DNA of 64,000 nucleotides, taken from assembly GCA_943736015.1 (NCBI GenBank), contig OX031071.1, positions 27,605,619-27,669,618 on the forward strand, read 5' to 3'. This document shows positions 1 to 10,771 of this stretch, in pieces. Position 1 is the stretch's first letter. Each line of letters begins with the position of its first letter. Position numbers and translations under genes: made by a program. This DNA comes from Tridacna crocea. Lineage: Eukaryota; Mollusca; Bivalvia; Cardiida; Cardiidae. Under the pieces are notes generated by a model. That model was not told where the DNA came from, ran no database searches, and was given only the letters and a program-made list of their open reading frames with translations.

Positions 1-627
1 CTCTATCTTATCAAGTGGACTTTTACAGACGAAAGCGTGTGATGGGAAAACATCTAATAACAAATGGCTTAGATCTAAGTATTCCAACAACGAAGTATCA
101 CAGAAAATACCGAACGGAATGATATGTAATGGGTTTCTTGCTAAAGAGATGTACTTTAGACTGGTTAAACCCACAAATGATCTTGGTCTGATGGACGATA
201 ACTGATTGTCCGATATATCAAGCGTCTCAAGATTTCGGGTAAAATTAAAGCTGCCCATTGACAATGTAGTAAGATGACAATAAGTGTATGGTTCGGTTGC
301 TATGTTACCGGTCCCTGCGCTTTTACAAATACAAAGTCCATTTCCTCTTCCGGTCCAGAACTGTCGTAAGCAATTAACGCTGACATAACGAATATTGTCC
401 GGTAGTTTAGTCCACATGTTTACAACATTTCGATACAGCTGGTTGTCTATACATATCAGTTCTTTTGTTCGATCCGTGTAGATGCATTCCGAAAAATCTC
501 TTTTCTTGTACTTCAGGTGGCGCGTGTTTCCGTCAACATACGTCAAATTGAATGTGACCAATGAATCATCAGTTTGGACGGAAGTGACGGTTGCCATCAG
601 GCAAACCAACAAGCATTCAAGTTTCAT
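1..627 (-). CDS. Leucine-rich repeat protein, N-terminal part (Toll-like receptor-like), runs off the window
   Basis: An uninterrupted minus-strand frame starts with ATG at 627-625 and is still open at base 1, giving 209 residues. Residues 1-19 (MKLECLLVCLMATVTSVQT) look like a signal peptide. Residues 40-130 are a cysteine-containing N-terminal cap region with several NxT/S sites. LRRs follow: LETLDISDNQLSSI (133-146), a second at 154-175 (LTSLKYISLARNPL) and a third at 178-199 (LLEYLDLS), each ending in the phenylalanine typical of 24-residue extracellular LRRs. The protein is therefore secreted or a type I membrane protein; Toll-like receptors of bivalves are built this way, but the TIR domain would lie outside the window. 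A splice acceptor (ttttcag) ends at 650, so a 5'UTR intron probably precedes the coding exon. LRR content is certain; TLR identity is inference. Confidence 0.85.
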   Translation of the reverse strand, partial: MKLECLLVCLMATVTSVQTDDSLVTFNLTYVDGNTRHLKYKKRDFSECIYTDRTKELICIDNQLYRNVVNMWTKLPDNIRYVSVNCLRQFWTGRGNGLCICKSAGTGNIATEPYTYCHLTTLSMGSFNFTRNLETLDISDNQLSSIRPRSFVGLTSLKYISLARNPLHIIPFGIFCDTSLLEYLDLSHLLLDVFPSHAFVCKSPLDKIE

Positions 628-649
628 CTTGAATTATTGGTACAGTCCT

Positions 650-656
650 CTGAAAA
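650..656 (-). promoter_or_regulatory. Probable splice acceptor in the 5'UTR of the LRR gene
   Basis: On the minus strand TATTTTCAG ends at 650, 23 bases before the ATG at 627. This implies a non-coding first exon further up (higher coordinates). Confidence 0.5.
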
Positions 657-803
657 TATAAATAAAATGGAAACGAGTTAACTTTTATTCGCTGTTCGGA
701 TATTTCTCACTTTTTTCTCTCCCTCTTGCTCTTTGGTCATTCAGTTTATCCTTGATTTTGGTTTAACTGATTCAGAGAACCCGGATGTAAAGTCAGTTAG
801 TGT

Positions 804-891
804 GATATCGTTAATTTACTTCAAAAACCTTGTTACTACATCTTGTTACAAACTGTAGTTACGATGTTTTTGAAGTAAACCGACGATATGA
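804..891. repeat. 88-bp hairpin repeat (family R12)
   Basis: An imperfect palindrome whose arms carry ATCGTCGGTTTACTTCAAAA and its complement. A cleaner copy lies at 30769-30857, so it is a dispersed foldback element. Confidence 0.75.
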
Positions 892-899
892 CTTTAAGC

Positions 900-1000
900 T
901 GAGCTTTGAGATGCAGAAAATTTAAAAATAGCAAAAAGTTTCGACCCACGTCAGCCTGCGCCAACTGCGCAGGTTGACCTGAGTACCTATTTTTTGATGA
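900..1000. repeat. GC-rich hairpin repeat (family R4), decayed copy
   Basis: Contains GTCAGCCTGCGCCAACTGCG and its near complement. Related copies are at 35455-35590, 59764-59880 and 63290-63420. Confidence 0.6.
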
Positions 1001-1104
1001 TGCACTGAGCTTCTCTAATTTGTTATGTTTGTTGGTATTTTCTTTTTTACTCGTGTGTTCATTTGTATGTTTGTTTATTTGTATGCTTATTTGATTGTTT
1101 GTTG

Positions 1105-1250
1105 TTTAACACCATTTTCAACGTTATTTCAGTTGTATTCTCTATGGACTTGTCATGGTTTTCTAGGGATTCTTTAACACCTACATCACACAAATACTCT
1201 ACCCAAGCCACTGGTTGCTATCCCAGATAACGACCTCGGAAACAATAATC
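1105..1250. repeat. SINE-like body fragment
   Basis: The segment tttaacaccattttcaac followed by ATTTCAGTTGTAT matches the body of copies at 12470-12560, 41675-41935 and 45470-45790. No tRNA head remains here. Confidence 0.5.
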
Positions 1251-1254
1251 AGCG

Positions 1255-1675
1255 GTGGGAAATGATTTGTGCCCCATCACGCAAAAAGGGACCATCTGAG
1301 AACTCTGTACATCATTTAGATGAAAACAGATCAACGATAGTGCAGGTCAGTTTAAAGTTGATAATTAAAAAATGATTGTATAACAAAGTATATGTATGTT
1401 GACAGAAAAACAGAAAATGTCGATAAAGCGAAAAGTGTCAACCCTAGTCAGATTGCGCAAGTCGTGCAGTCTGACCAGAGTTGACACCTTTTGCACTTCC
1501 TAGGAGGTCCCTTTTTGAGTGATAAGTCACATTCTTTTTTTAAAATTTGGGTTTAAACCACTTTTAATAGTGCAGTCTGACCAGAGTTAACAATTTTCGC
1601 AGTTCCCAGGAGGTCCCTTTTTGAGTGATAAGTCACTTTTTTTTTAATTTGGGTTTAAACCAGTTTTAACAGCTT
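1255..1675 (+). repeat. Interspersed repeat R7 with internal tandem duplication
   Basis: Shares a long, roughly 80% similar stretch with 55385-55740, including ATGAAAACAGATCAACGATA and the segment GTTGACAC-TTTTCG-AGTTCC. Within this copy about 100 bp (from GTGCAGTCTGACCAGAGTT) is repeated in tandem at about 1470 and 1570. Confidence 0.7.
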
Positions 1676-1905
1676 AAGTTCTATCACAGTGGGCATGGCA
1701 CGTAGGCAAGTGTTTCTTGGCTTTCCTACACAACTAACACAACTTCCTTTACAAGTCACTGTCACTGACTACTTTACCCACATTAATCAGCGATGATGAG
1801 GGGCCAAAAATCGCCAGATAGAAAGTAACTTTGCTTCAACCGAGTTTCAAACTTACAACCACCAGGTCGCTATTCGGAGCTATCTGGCACGGCTGGTGGG
1901 CAATG
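1675..1905 (-). repeat. tRNA-derived SINE, decayed
   Basis: Read on the minus strand, the 1855-1905 end resembles the tRNA-like head of the better copy at 41675-41935 (CCTGGTGGTTGTAAGTTTG, decayed B box). The bodies share ACACAACTT and a CCGACTACTTT-like stretch. Confidence 0.55.
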
Positions 1906-1927
1906 TTTCGAGCAGACCTTCCGTTGG

Positions 1928-2167
1928 TTAACCCTTTACCAAACGACACATTTTTGGGGACGGGACCAAATTGAAAGCATCTGCAGACAACAATTTAAAT
2001 CTTGGTAATATGATCGTTTCTGACTAAAGTGGCAAAGAGTAGAAAATATTGTGGGAAAAGGAGAAAATGCTGGTTACCAGCATTTTCTCCTTTTTCCACA
2101 ATGTTTTCTACAGACCCTTTTTTTTTCAAATGGGCATTTCAAGTCGAGGTTGTGTGGTAAAGAATTG
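1928..2167 (+). mobile_element. R1 MITE, copy 1 (reference-type copy)
   Basis: R1 family type: begins TTAACCCTTTACCAAACGAC, ends with GTGTGGTAAAG. A central palindrome at about 2044-2108 has arms reading ATTGTGGGAAAAGGAGAAAA and complement around the self-complementary GGTTACC. The TTAA flank plus a CCCTTT terminus fits the piggyBac superfamily. No ORF for a transposase. Confidence 0.85.
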
Positions 2168-2238
2168 ACGAGAATTTTTACATCCGTACAGAATACAGTT
2201 ACTGCATCTATAGATGACAAATCAGCTGAAATGATGGC

Positions 2239-2467
2239 TTAACCCTTTACCAAACGACAAAATTTTAGACAGTTCCAAATTCAAAGAACTTGCAGACGAG
2301 GAAATAAACGTTACTCAAAAATTGAAATATGTTTCCAGTAGGGCAGAAAGCATTGTGGGAAAACGAGAAAATGCTGGTAACCAGCATTTTCTCATTTTCC
2401 CATAATGTTTTCAAAAGGCTTCTATCTCAGGGCCGTAAAAAAACAGGGATTGTTTGGTAAAGGGTAA
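2239..2467 (+). mobile_element. R1 MITE, copy 2
   Basis: TTAA at 2239-2242. The palindrome centre is GGTAACC, and a G-to-C change in one arm (AAAACGAG) is not matched in the other. Confidence 0.85.
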
Positions 2468-2584
2468 AGTCTTCGTGCTGCAAAGCAACGTTAGTAGCTA
2501 GCATTTTCTTCCGTTCCTCCAATGTGTCCATTTTCAAAGGGCCTGCCCCCACCCCCCCCCCCCGCGCCCTTCCAAAAAAAAAGT

Positions 2585-2822
2585 CTTATCCCTTTACCAC
2601 ACCACAAAATTTTAAACTCGTTCAAAACCAAAACCTAAGCATGTCATGCAGAAGCAAAATTGAACATTGTTAAAATTGTGGTAGATGCAGAAAAAAGGGT
2701 CAAAAACATCGTGGTAAAACGGAGAAAATGCTGATTACCAGCATTGTCTTCTCTTTCCACAATGTTTCCTAAGTCCTGTTTCTAAGGGTGATCAAAAGTC
2801 GGCATTGTGTGGGAAAAGGTCA
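2585..2822 (+). mobile_element. R1 MITE, copy 3
   Basis: Both termini are present but mutated (ATCCCTTTACC; GTGTGGGAAAAGG). The stem has several mismatches. Confidence 0.75.
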
Positions 2823-2885
2823 AAACAGGACGACGTTTGGTAGAGGGATAAATTCTATCGATTTTATTATCTCAAGATAAGAATT

Positions 2886-3270
2886 GAACCTTTTCTCAAA
2901 CGACAAAATTTTAGACTGGTCCAGATTGAAAGCACTTGCAGATGACCAAGTCATCAAAATCTTGAAATTATTTGTAGATACTTTCGTTAGTTTCCAGAAA
3001 AGGGAGGTAATTACTATCTCCTTTTGTAATGAAAATCTTAGATTTGGTTTAAGATTTATAAATGATAATTCTAGAAAAGACAAGAAAGGAAAAGCAACTT
3101 GGTTAAAGCAGTACAATAACACTCGTTTTTAATCATAGCATTTTAGGATAATATTATTCTGGAAAAAGCTGTTTTTTCTATTAGGGGTCTACTACGTTAA
3201 ATCTCATTTTTCTGCAAATGCTCTGAATTGAGACCAGTCCAAAATTTTGTCGTTTGGTACAGTTTAACAC
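2886..3270. mobile_element. Composite MITE: two inverted R1 ends around an R2 core
   Basis: At 2886-2955 lies an R1 left end (caaacgacaaaattttagac) and at 3213-3268 the same left end in reverse complement. Between them, 2956-3205 is an R2-type sequence. The right side ends at a TTAA. The R1 central palindrome is absent. Confidence 0.7.
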
Positions 3271-3404
3271 TGGAAAATCTGGATAAAAGCTACATGTGAT
3301 GACCTGCACATTCTCAGATACATGTACAAATAATTTAGATCAACTTCAGACTTGGGTTTGAAATGTTCTCTTATTTTTGATATTCAGACGCAAACTTGAA
3401 AATC

Positions 3405-3633
3405 TTAACCCTATAATTCATAGATACTCATTTCTACGCATTACCTGTAGGAGCCTTTGGAAAACATTGTTGCAAAAGGTGAAATGGCTCGACACGAGCA
3501 CTTTCACCTTTTGTCACAATGTTTTCTATGCTATCAAAAGGTGTCATATACACATTAAAAACAGTTTCATCTTTGCTGTTATTTAGGGTCAGTTAGAGAT
3601 ACCATAGAAATACCTTATGGGGTAAAGGGTTAA
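3405..3633 (-). mobile_element. R1 MITE, copy 5, diverged but with preserved hairpin
   Basis: TTAA on both sides (3405-3408, 3630-3633). The core differs from the consensus, with arms AAAAGGTGAAATGGCTCG and CGAGCACTTTCACCTTTT, yet still forms a long stem. Confidence 0.75.
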
Positions 3634-3774
3634 TGTTCTCTTATATCTAGTACCAATTTAAACTCTACCTCACGAAAAATATTTTAGAATTTTTTTCATG
3701 TGTTTAAACTTATTCATAATATTTGTATTTAACTAACAAAAAAATATTCGTTGTATGAAAGGACAAGTTCAGTA

Positions 3775-3860
3775 AAAGTTTGAAAACATCGTGGGAAAAG
3801 GAGAAAATGCTGGTAACCAGCATTTTATCTTTTTCCCACGATGTTTTTTTTTTCAAATTA
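3775..3860. mobile_element. R1 MITE, core palindrome only
   Basis: Palindrome AACATCGTGGGAAAAGGAGA...GGTAACC... with an intact matching arm. The C in ATCGTGG is mirrored by CCACGAT on the other side. Terminal repeats are not recognisable. Confidence 0.75.
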
Positions 3861-5100
3861 CATCTTCCACATGATCATAACGATAAAGAGGCCAACATAC
3901 CCTTTCTTTTCTTACTTAAAGAAGTTAAGGGCAGTATAAATTAAACAATAATCCAACAGAGATAGACTTGTGTTTGAATGGTACTTTTGCGATGTCTGAC
4001 AGTTTTATCTCAGTCAGGAGTTTATCACAGCGACGGTTTTAAAGATTATCTACGCCTATCCTGGATTTCACGAAGTATGAGACTGGATTTCAAAAAGTAT
4101 GAGGTCCTGCTGGTCTCAATAATGAGACACTACGGTGATATTTTTTATATATGGACATTTATTGTGCACCGTACCGTCTCAAGTCCATCGTAATCTTTCC
4201 GGTAGCAAAGATGTAGAGCCATATACTGACTTTCTGTTTCGTCGGTTTGATCTGTATGGCAGGGAAATGCAACTGACTTTTAGCAATAAGTATGACCAAA
4301 GACAATTACATAAAGAAGTCGTTTATAAAATGTAACTCTCGAACGTAAACAACTGGAGCAACAGATGAAATGTAAATTTTCCTCTAATGTTCAGCATTTA
4401 AATGGAAAATATTTGTATTTCAAACGAACGTTTATTTAATACACAAGCAACAGGTTTGTTTAAATCCTAGTTTTGTGCTCTTTTTGCGAAATTATGAGAG
4501 TTCAAACTTGCGCCAAAAACCTGTATGGAACTTTCAACTGGTTTCAGAGGCGACCAGTCAAAAAGTAACATCGCCTTTGGGAACAGTTATCTGTACTAGA
4601 GGTTCTGTGTGACTAAATGTACAACTCCTAACCTGGGGCATGGGGGGGGGGGGGGGGAGTTCAAGCCTCACTGGAAGTACCGAGTTTTTTTATTGAAATT
4701 TCCTTTAGCAAGACACTTCGGAGTCCACCTTAGTACTGGTAAAACCCAGGACAAACACGCAGATAAGCTGTACACTATGAAAAGGGGTTTTAATACATCT
4801 GCGAAAAAAATTCGACCTAGGCCGAAACTTGTCGCAATTGATGAATTTTTGCTTTTCAAAGGACCAGTCTACCTCATGAAAAAGTGGGTTATAGAAAAAA
4901 AAAGGCTCCTAGTACAGATGCATAATTATGTGATGACTTCAGCTAGTATCATGTTTAACGGAGATGCATCAAGTCTCCTGTTGCCAGACCACGGCTCATA
5001 GTAACTGTGGCCGCACTAAGACTGGAATACTTCTATAAGCGGCGTGAAATGGTGACTTTGTAGGATTAAGGTCCCTCCGTGCTCTAGGCATATATGGTAG
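3861..5100. other. No gene recognised; degraded repeat sequence
   Basis: No conserved protein signal on either strand. A G-run lies at 4640-4656 and an AT-rich stretch matches the common motif CAAAGGACCAGTCTACCTCA (4857-4877), which recurs near 12108, 35572 and 60332. The 130-residue frame at 4609-5001 crosses these repeats and has no domain. Confidence 0.6.
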
Positions 5101-5224
5101 TGACCATTACAAGGAAATCCGGGTACAAACCTCTAGCTCTTCCTCAAACAGAACTCCTTGGATCTTTAACGTGATTGGTGTCAAGCACCGTTACACGCGA
5201 GCCTACCTCTGGGTTCTAAACCAG

Positions 5225-5345
5225 TTTATCTCTAGATGGTTGGGAAACACAAGGTTTCAAGAAGGTCCTGGTTTGAGCGGGTATCGAACCTCGGGCCTCA
5301 GGATTGATGGTCCAGAGTTTTACCACCGCACTACCGGTCCACCCA
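5225..5345 (-). repeat. tRNA-derived SINE head
   Basis: On the minus strand the order is GACCGGTAGTGCGGTGGTAA (A-box-like) and then GAGGTTCGATACCCG (B box close to GGTTCRANNCC) about 45 bases later. It lacks a full cloverleaf, so a SINE head rather than a functional tRNA gene. Confidence 0.65.
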
Positions 5346-5539
5346 TAAGCGGCGTGAAACACCGTTCAATCAGTTTATAAAATTATAGAGAAGTGGACGT
5401 ACGCAGTTGAGATAGTATACCCGTAACACTTCTAGAGCAACATGGATTAAAATGTTTTGATAGTTGATAAATACGGATGTATACGGATACATAACTATAC
5501 TTATGCTCTTCTTAACCGACCAGAAATTCCTTTGATGTG

Positions 5540-5775
5540 TGTCTTGAAATTATTTGTCGATACTTTTGTTAGTTTCAAGAAAAGGGAGGTAATTATTATC
5601 CTCCTTTGTAATGAGAATACAGCGGTTTTAAATTTATAAATGGTAATTCTAAGGAACAAAAAAAAAATAAAAGGAAAGGGTGACTCGGTTCAATTAATAT
5701 AACAATACTAATTTCTAATCATAGCAAATTTTGTAGTATAATATTATATAGGAAATACTTGTTCACTACCCTTAA
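5540..5775 (+). mobile_element. R2 MITE, partial copy
   Basis: R2-type stretch: AGAAATTCCTTTGATGT, TTGAAATTATTTGTCGATAC, AAAAGGGAGGTAATTATTAT and the end CACTACCCTTAA, finishing at a TTAA. Confidence 0.7.
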
Positions 5776-5902
5776 CTTGCACAAGGAAGCACTCACTTCA
5801 CAAATACCGCCGTAGGGGACTGACAAGAGTTTCCTGAAGACAAATTCGACGCCCATATCGCTGGGCCATGCTGAGAAATGTCAACAAAAACAGCCCTTCA
5901 AC

Positions 5903-6054
5903 TTTCGGCAAGACATTTTTTTTTTCTTCACATTTATGTAATTTACTTACATCTAAGTTTTATTTTTATATATATCTCTTTCGGCAAGACATTTTTTTTT
6001 TCTTCACATTTATGTAATTTACTTACATCTACGTTTTCTTTTTATATATGTCAA
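5903..6054. repeat. Two tandem copies of a 76-bp unit
   Basis: TTTCGGCAAGACATTTTTTT begins at 5903 and again at 5979. The units are almost identical, indicating a recent tandem duplication. Confidence 0.85.
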
Positions 6055-6269
6055 AATTCCTTTCACTAATATCAAATGACGCGTTATCGCTGTTCATCTA
6101 TAATATACAAGTCATGCTTCTATAATTTCAACAGATATACGGCATGCAACACGAGAAAATGGGCATTCTGACGTTTGCGTACAGTGTCGTCTTGAATCAA
6201 CCTTCGCAGTCCGCGTAGGCTATAAATCCGAAACGTCACTATCCATTTCTGTGCAATGTCTATTGTGCG

Positions 6270-6500
6270 CAAGTCTAGACTACTGTAGCACAAAATCTAT
6301 AAAGTAGCCGTAAAGTGCCGTCTCGGATTAGCCAGCGCGGCATGCGCAGGCTGATCCGAGACGACATTTTAAGAAAATGACCGAACGCCCCGTTTCGCAT
6401 TTCGAATTGGTGTTCACTACATTTACTTATCGGCCGGTTTATACTGCGGTGTGTTCGGGTAATTTTTCGGCGTATATGAATGTGCAGAGTTTTGGCCATC
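6270..6500 (-). mobile_element. R3 GC-rich hairpin element, partial
   Basis: Contains GTGCCGTCTCGGATTAGCC and its near complement around a GCATGCGC centre (6318-6372). One of the two hairpins of a full R3 is missing. Confidence 0.7.
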
Positions 6501-7012
6501 TTTTTTATATTGATAATTAATGAATAAATAGGACTCTGTAATTGGTAAAAAATGAACAGATGTTTATTTAAACGGTCTGTAGCTATTTGCTGGCAAATTT
6601 ACGCCATCTTTCTTTTTTAAAGATATTTTTGTTTCATCGACACTACAATTATCATGTTTGGATTTTGTCTATTCGGTCTCAGCCTCTGTGTGACATTGTT
6701 GTATAAACTGAATGTGATAAATCAGACATTCAAGCCTGAATAGTAAAACCCATAAATTTGTTTGGGATAGTTCTCTTTTTTTGGGAAGGGCGGTATCTTC
6801 TTATAGAATAGTGTATATGCAACATTCTAACACGACACGCGACTTTGGCTCTATAAACACAGTGCAAGGAAAACGTGGTAAAATCTGCAACAATCCAGTA
6901 GAGTGACGTCATTCAATGAGTGAGTTATTCAATGGAACATAATCTTCATCCGCGTTTTTACTCGAAGTTTGAACTTGTTTTCCTTTCATTAAGAATTGGC
7001 CATGTTAGAATC

Positions 7013-7187
7013 GAAATAATCTTCTTTCTATCGTGGTATATCGTTCAATAAACCACGTTGTGAGTTATGAGGCGCAATAAATAACCCACTCGGGTTATCG
7101 CCCTCGTGGATTATTTATTGTGCCTCATAACCGTTCACAACTGTGGTTTATTGAACGATATACGACGATAGAAAGAAGATTATTTCT
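7013..7187. mobile_element. R10 foldback element
   Basis: Imperfect palindrome of about 175 bp. The outer arms are AATAATCTTCTTTCTATCG and complement, the inner arms ATTTATTGTGCCTCATAAC and complement. Related DNA is at 52430-52735. Confidence 0.8.
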
Positions 7188-7511
7188 TAAATATACTACA
7201 CCTTCTGTGCAGTCTGATAGTGATTTACACTGAACACAAGAGGTCCTGGAGTCACTTACACAAGCCTAAGGTTTAGATTACATTGTATCACATTGCTATG
7301 TTTATGTTTTCAATAACATGGAATCAGTCTGATTTGGTAAACGGTAAACAAATGCAACATTAATCGCGTTTGCATTATAATTTTGTAAGCCATTGAAGAC
7401 GTGTTCTTGCCGATTGCCGATTGCCTAAGGTTTGTATATAGACAGCCCGAAGAAGACAATAGATCACGTGACAAGTCCATCGTAATATGACATAAAATCT
7501 TGCCTGAAGGC

Positions 7512-7946
7512 CTAACCCTTCACCAAAAGATACAGAGCTCCAGGGGGAGGGAGTGAATTTGATTTCAAAATTGAAAAATATTAATTATTCCCCACTAAAC
7601 CCTATGTTATGGGTACTCATTAGAATCGTCTCATCGAGGCGATTCTAATGACTACCCACAACATAGGGTTTAGAAGAAAAACAATGGATTTAGAATGTCA
7701 TCACTTCCTCTTATCTGGAGCTCAGAGATAAATGTTTACTTATCCAATTTTTTCAAAGTACATGTATTTAGATACAACAGATCCAGCCTGAATAAGTGCA
7801 CTAAATGCTTATATTTCATAATTAAAAAAACATTGCCGGAGAAGGAGAAAATGCTGGTCATGAGCATTTTCTTTTTTTTTTCAACAATGTTTTCAAAAGC
7901 TCTTTATGCCACAGTTGTTACAATCTGGAATTGTGCAAAGAGTTAA
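7512..7946 (+). mobile_element. R1 MITE, copy 7, with a nested palindrome insertion
   Basis: Starts TAACCCTTCACCAAAAG and ends CAAAGAGTTAA. The core hairpin lies at 7830-7890. The left arm is lengthened by an 80-bp foreign palindrome at 7594-7673. Confidence 0.7.
7594..7673. repeat. 80-bp palindrome nested in R1
   Basis: Arms CTAAACCCTATGTTATGGGT and complement around a short centre at TCATCGAGG. Nearly perfect, so young. Confidence 0.8.
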
Positions 7947-8024
7947 CGAAAGGGAATAACAAGGTTTTGACAATGTCATGCATGGTCGCTTCTTTATTAA
8001 CATATGTTACAGAAATCACCTGGT

Positions 8025-8447
8025 TACAGTAACCAGCATTTTCTTCTTTTCCCGCAATGTTTTCTTCATTTTCGAAGACCAAGTACTACTATTACTTTTT
8101 CAGCTGCAATGAATCAAAATAGGTCATGATGTATGCAGTCTGATCTTTGTCGAGTTTTACAATGCATTTACTTTTGCTGGCGTCTGCGCCTTTGAGATAT
8201 TTTACTGTAACAAACATATCAAAATTTAGATAAATGATACCCATACTTGTAACAAGAAGGTCTCTGCTTTAGATTTGTCTGCACATTTGATCCCGAGTTG
8301 TTTATAACTAGCTGCTAGTGGTCCTTTAACGCAATGTTTTCTACCCTATCATAAACAGAAATTGTCTTTTCAGCAAGAGTTGAATTGTCGTCTGCAAATG
8401 CTTTCAATTTGGTCTTGTCCAAAAGTTTGTCGTTTGGGAAAGGGTTA
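8025..8447 (-). mobile_element. R1 MITE, copy 8, split by unrelated sequence
   Basis: One hairpin arm and flank lie at 8030-8085. The outer left end lies inverted at 8327-8447 (CCAAAAGTTTGTCGTTTGGG then TTAA). About 240 bp of other DNA separates the parts. Confidence 0.6.
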
Positions 8448-8670
8448 ACTTTATAAGAAAGTTACGAAAAAACGTTCAATCCGCTGGAAAACCAAATTCT
8501 TTGCTATTGCAAGGGTATTATTTGGAGCAAACATGTCTACATATGTAAGTTTCTTGAAGTCTGATCTTGATCTACACTGTCCGAAAAAAGGTTCTCAAGT
8601 CTCCCTTAGCAGCCAAATGATTAAGCTTGTGTGAGTCTTCCAAACGCGAAGTGCTAAATCACCAGATGGC

Positions 8671-9217
8671 TTAAAGGTGGCCCTTCAGATGTTGGGACGA
8701 AAATGTTACAATAATATAAAAAAATCATCCTTATACTCATAAAGCCTTATCATTTTCATTCATTAAACCCCAGTAGTCGAAAACCATCTGACAACTAGAC
8801 AAATTAGAGATTTACTACAGCCCAGGTCGACACTGAAGGGAAACACAGTCTATTTTTACATGAGCAACTCGCTCATTTACATACCGGAAACATACAGACC
8901 AAACTTCAAACATAGCGTCTGAAGTTCTAGACATTATGGAAAATAATTACATGTTTGTTATGCTATGGAATTTGATAGTCATTAGTCACATGCGAGTCAC
9001 TTAACATTCCCACAATGCTTTTTTTTTTTATTTTGGCGGGAAATCTAAAAATAGCTTAAGAGGCTACGTAGCCTTTTAAAGGAATACCACATTTTTTTTT
9101 TTGTAATTTTATGATTTTCAATTAATGATGATTTGTATTGTTTTTTCATATAAATTTCATAGACATATATATTTTTTAATTTGGTGTGATGTGAAAATTC
9201 TAAATACCCACCTTTAA
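8671..9217 (+). mobile_element. R5 element, near full length
   Basis: TTAA at both ends (8671-8674, 9214-9217). Termini are AAAGGTGGCCCTTCAGAT and TACCCACCTTTAA, giving a short terminal inverted repeat AAAGGTGG. Contains CCCCAGTAGTCGAAAACC and GGCTACGTAGCCTTTTAA. No transposase frame. Further copies at 21652, 50264 and 59872. Confidence 0.85.
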
Positions 9218-9224
9218 TACGTGA

Positions 9225-9440
9225 AAAAGGGTATTCGGACAAATTTTGCGTAAAGCAGCCCCCGCAGGCCAATCCTAGACGACACTTTCCGACTTCATTA
9301 TATTTTGTATTCCGTGCAGTAACGTGTTAGACTTGCCCAAAACAGAAAATTACAGAAAAACGGGAAGTGTCATTTCGGTTTAGTCTGCGAAAAATTCACA
9401 GCTCTGATCTGAAGCTAATTTTCCGGATGTTCCGGAAGAA
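9225..9440 (-). mobile_element. R3 element, decayed
   Basis: Recognisable by GGGTATTCGGACAAA and AGACGACACTTTCCGACTTC. The hairpins are eroded. Confidence 0.5.
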
Positions 9441-9463
9441 AAACTAGATTTAGTCTGGTTTAT

Positions 9464-9704
9464 TTAACTTTTTATCAGACGACAAAATTTTAGATTAGAT
9501 CTAGTCCAACTTGAAAGCATTTGCAGACGAGAAAAAAAAAACTTGACTCAAAAATTGAAATTTCATTTGGAATGGGTAGAAAACATTGTGGGAAAAGGAG
9601 AAAATGGTGGTTACCAGCATTTTCTCCTTTCCCCACAATGTTTTCAAAGGCTGTATTTCTCGGGGTTGTCAAAAGTCGGAATTGTGTGGTAAAGTACCTT
9701 TTAA
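9464..9704 (+). mobile_element. R1 MITE, copy 9
   Basis: TTAA at both ends. Core hairpin near 9585-9645 with one arm mutated (AAAATGGTGG). Confidence 0.8.
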
Positions 9705-10445
9705 ATGCATTTATTTTAGGTGCCACCAAATCAATCTACTGCAATAGTATTAATCTACATGTTGCACTTTTAGTTACCTTAATAGGCCCATCTTAGTTTA
9801 GAAACTGTTTTCAAAAAATGAGATATGTGACCGGAAGTCATTATATCTATCATTTCATCGTTATGGTTCTTATTGTCTAGGCCTATATCATTTAATAATG
9901 TCACTAAAATAAAATGTTACTTACGATCTATCAGTATCTGTAAGAACGAACACATTCGGCATCCATTTATTTGTACAAGTTAACAAAGAATGCTAAATAC
10001 CTAAAACAAATGTATGTCTTTTTCGAAAAATACTTGTTCAGAAAAAGGTTATATAAAAGTCTGTCATTGACGTCGAATACGTTATTTCCGTGTTTATGAA
10101 TACACAGTGCACAGAACTGAAGACAGAGAATACAGGCATAAAGTGTACACTCACCTGCTGAGAAAATGCACACGTATGTAAAACGCAGCTAAAACATGTC
10201 TAACACTCGTTCGTATGTGTATTATATTTCGTTTGGGCAATCGTATGGTGTTATAACATTCCTGTTTTCAATTTTCCAACATAGCTTGCTGAAAACAAGT
10301 TACACGTCCAAACATTCTATGTTTGTAAATATGTTGGAAATTATGTCGTGGATAAGGCCAAACGCATTAACCAATGTGTTTTTCAATAGGTTTCTCTTAC
10401 ACTATAGATGTATTTTGCTTGTATAATAAGAGAATAAGAGTAGAT
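9705..10445. other. No gene recognised
   Basis: AT-rich sequence without convincing exon, hairpin or repeat signal. Short frames of 68-76 residues on both strands have no domain. Confidence 0.5.
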
Positions 10446-10448
10446 TGC

Positions 10449-10619
10449 AGACGACAATTTCATAGTTGCTCAGATGACGGGGTTTTTCTTTGATCAGATA
10501 TAAAACTTTGTGGGAAAAGGAGAATGTGCTATTTACCAGCATTTTCACCTTTCCTCACAATGTTTTCAAAATGCCTTCTTCCTCGGGGGCGATATTGTCA
10601 TTGTGTAGTAAAGCTTTAA
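10449..10619 (+). mobile_element. R1 MITE, copy 10, 5' truncated
   Basis: The left terminus is lost. The hairpin (TTTGTGGGAAAAGGAGAATG) and right end TAGTAAAGCTTTAA remain. Confidence 0.7.
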
Positions 10620-10771
10620 TTAGACGACATTTTTCAAAGACGTGTCCAGGTTTGAATGTACAGTAGAAAAAGGGTTTCTTAAATCGATGGATTAAAAGTA
10701 CATAATGATTTGATAGTGAAAAGAGGTTATTATTGTGGTTATCAGTGTATGTCCCCTTTTCCATCGGTGTT

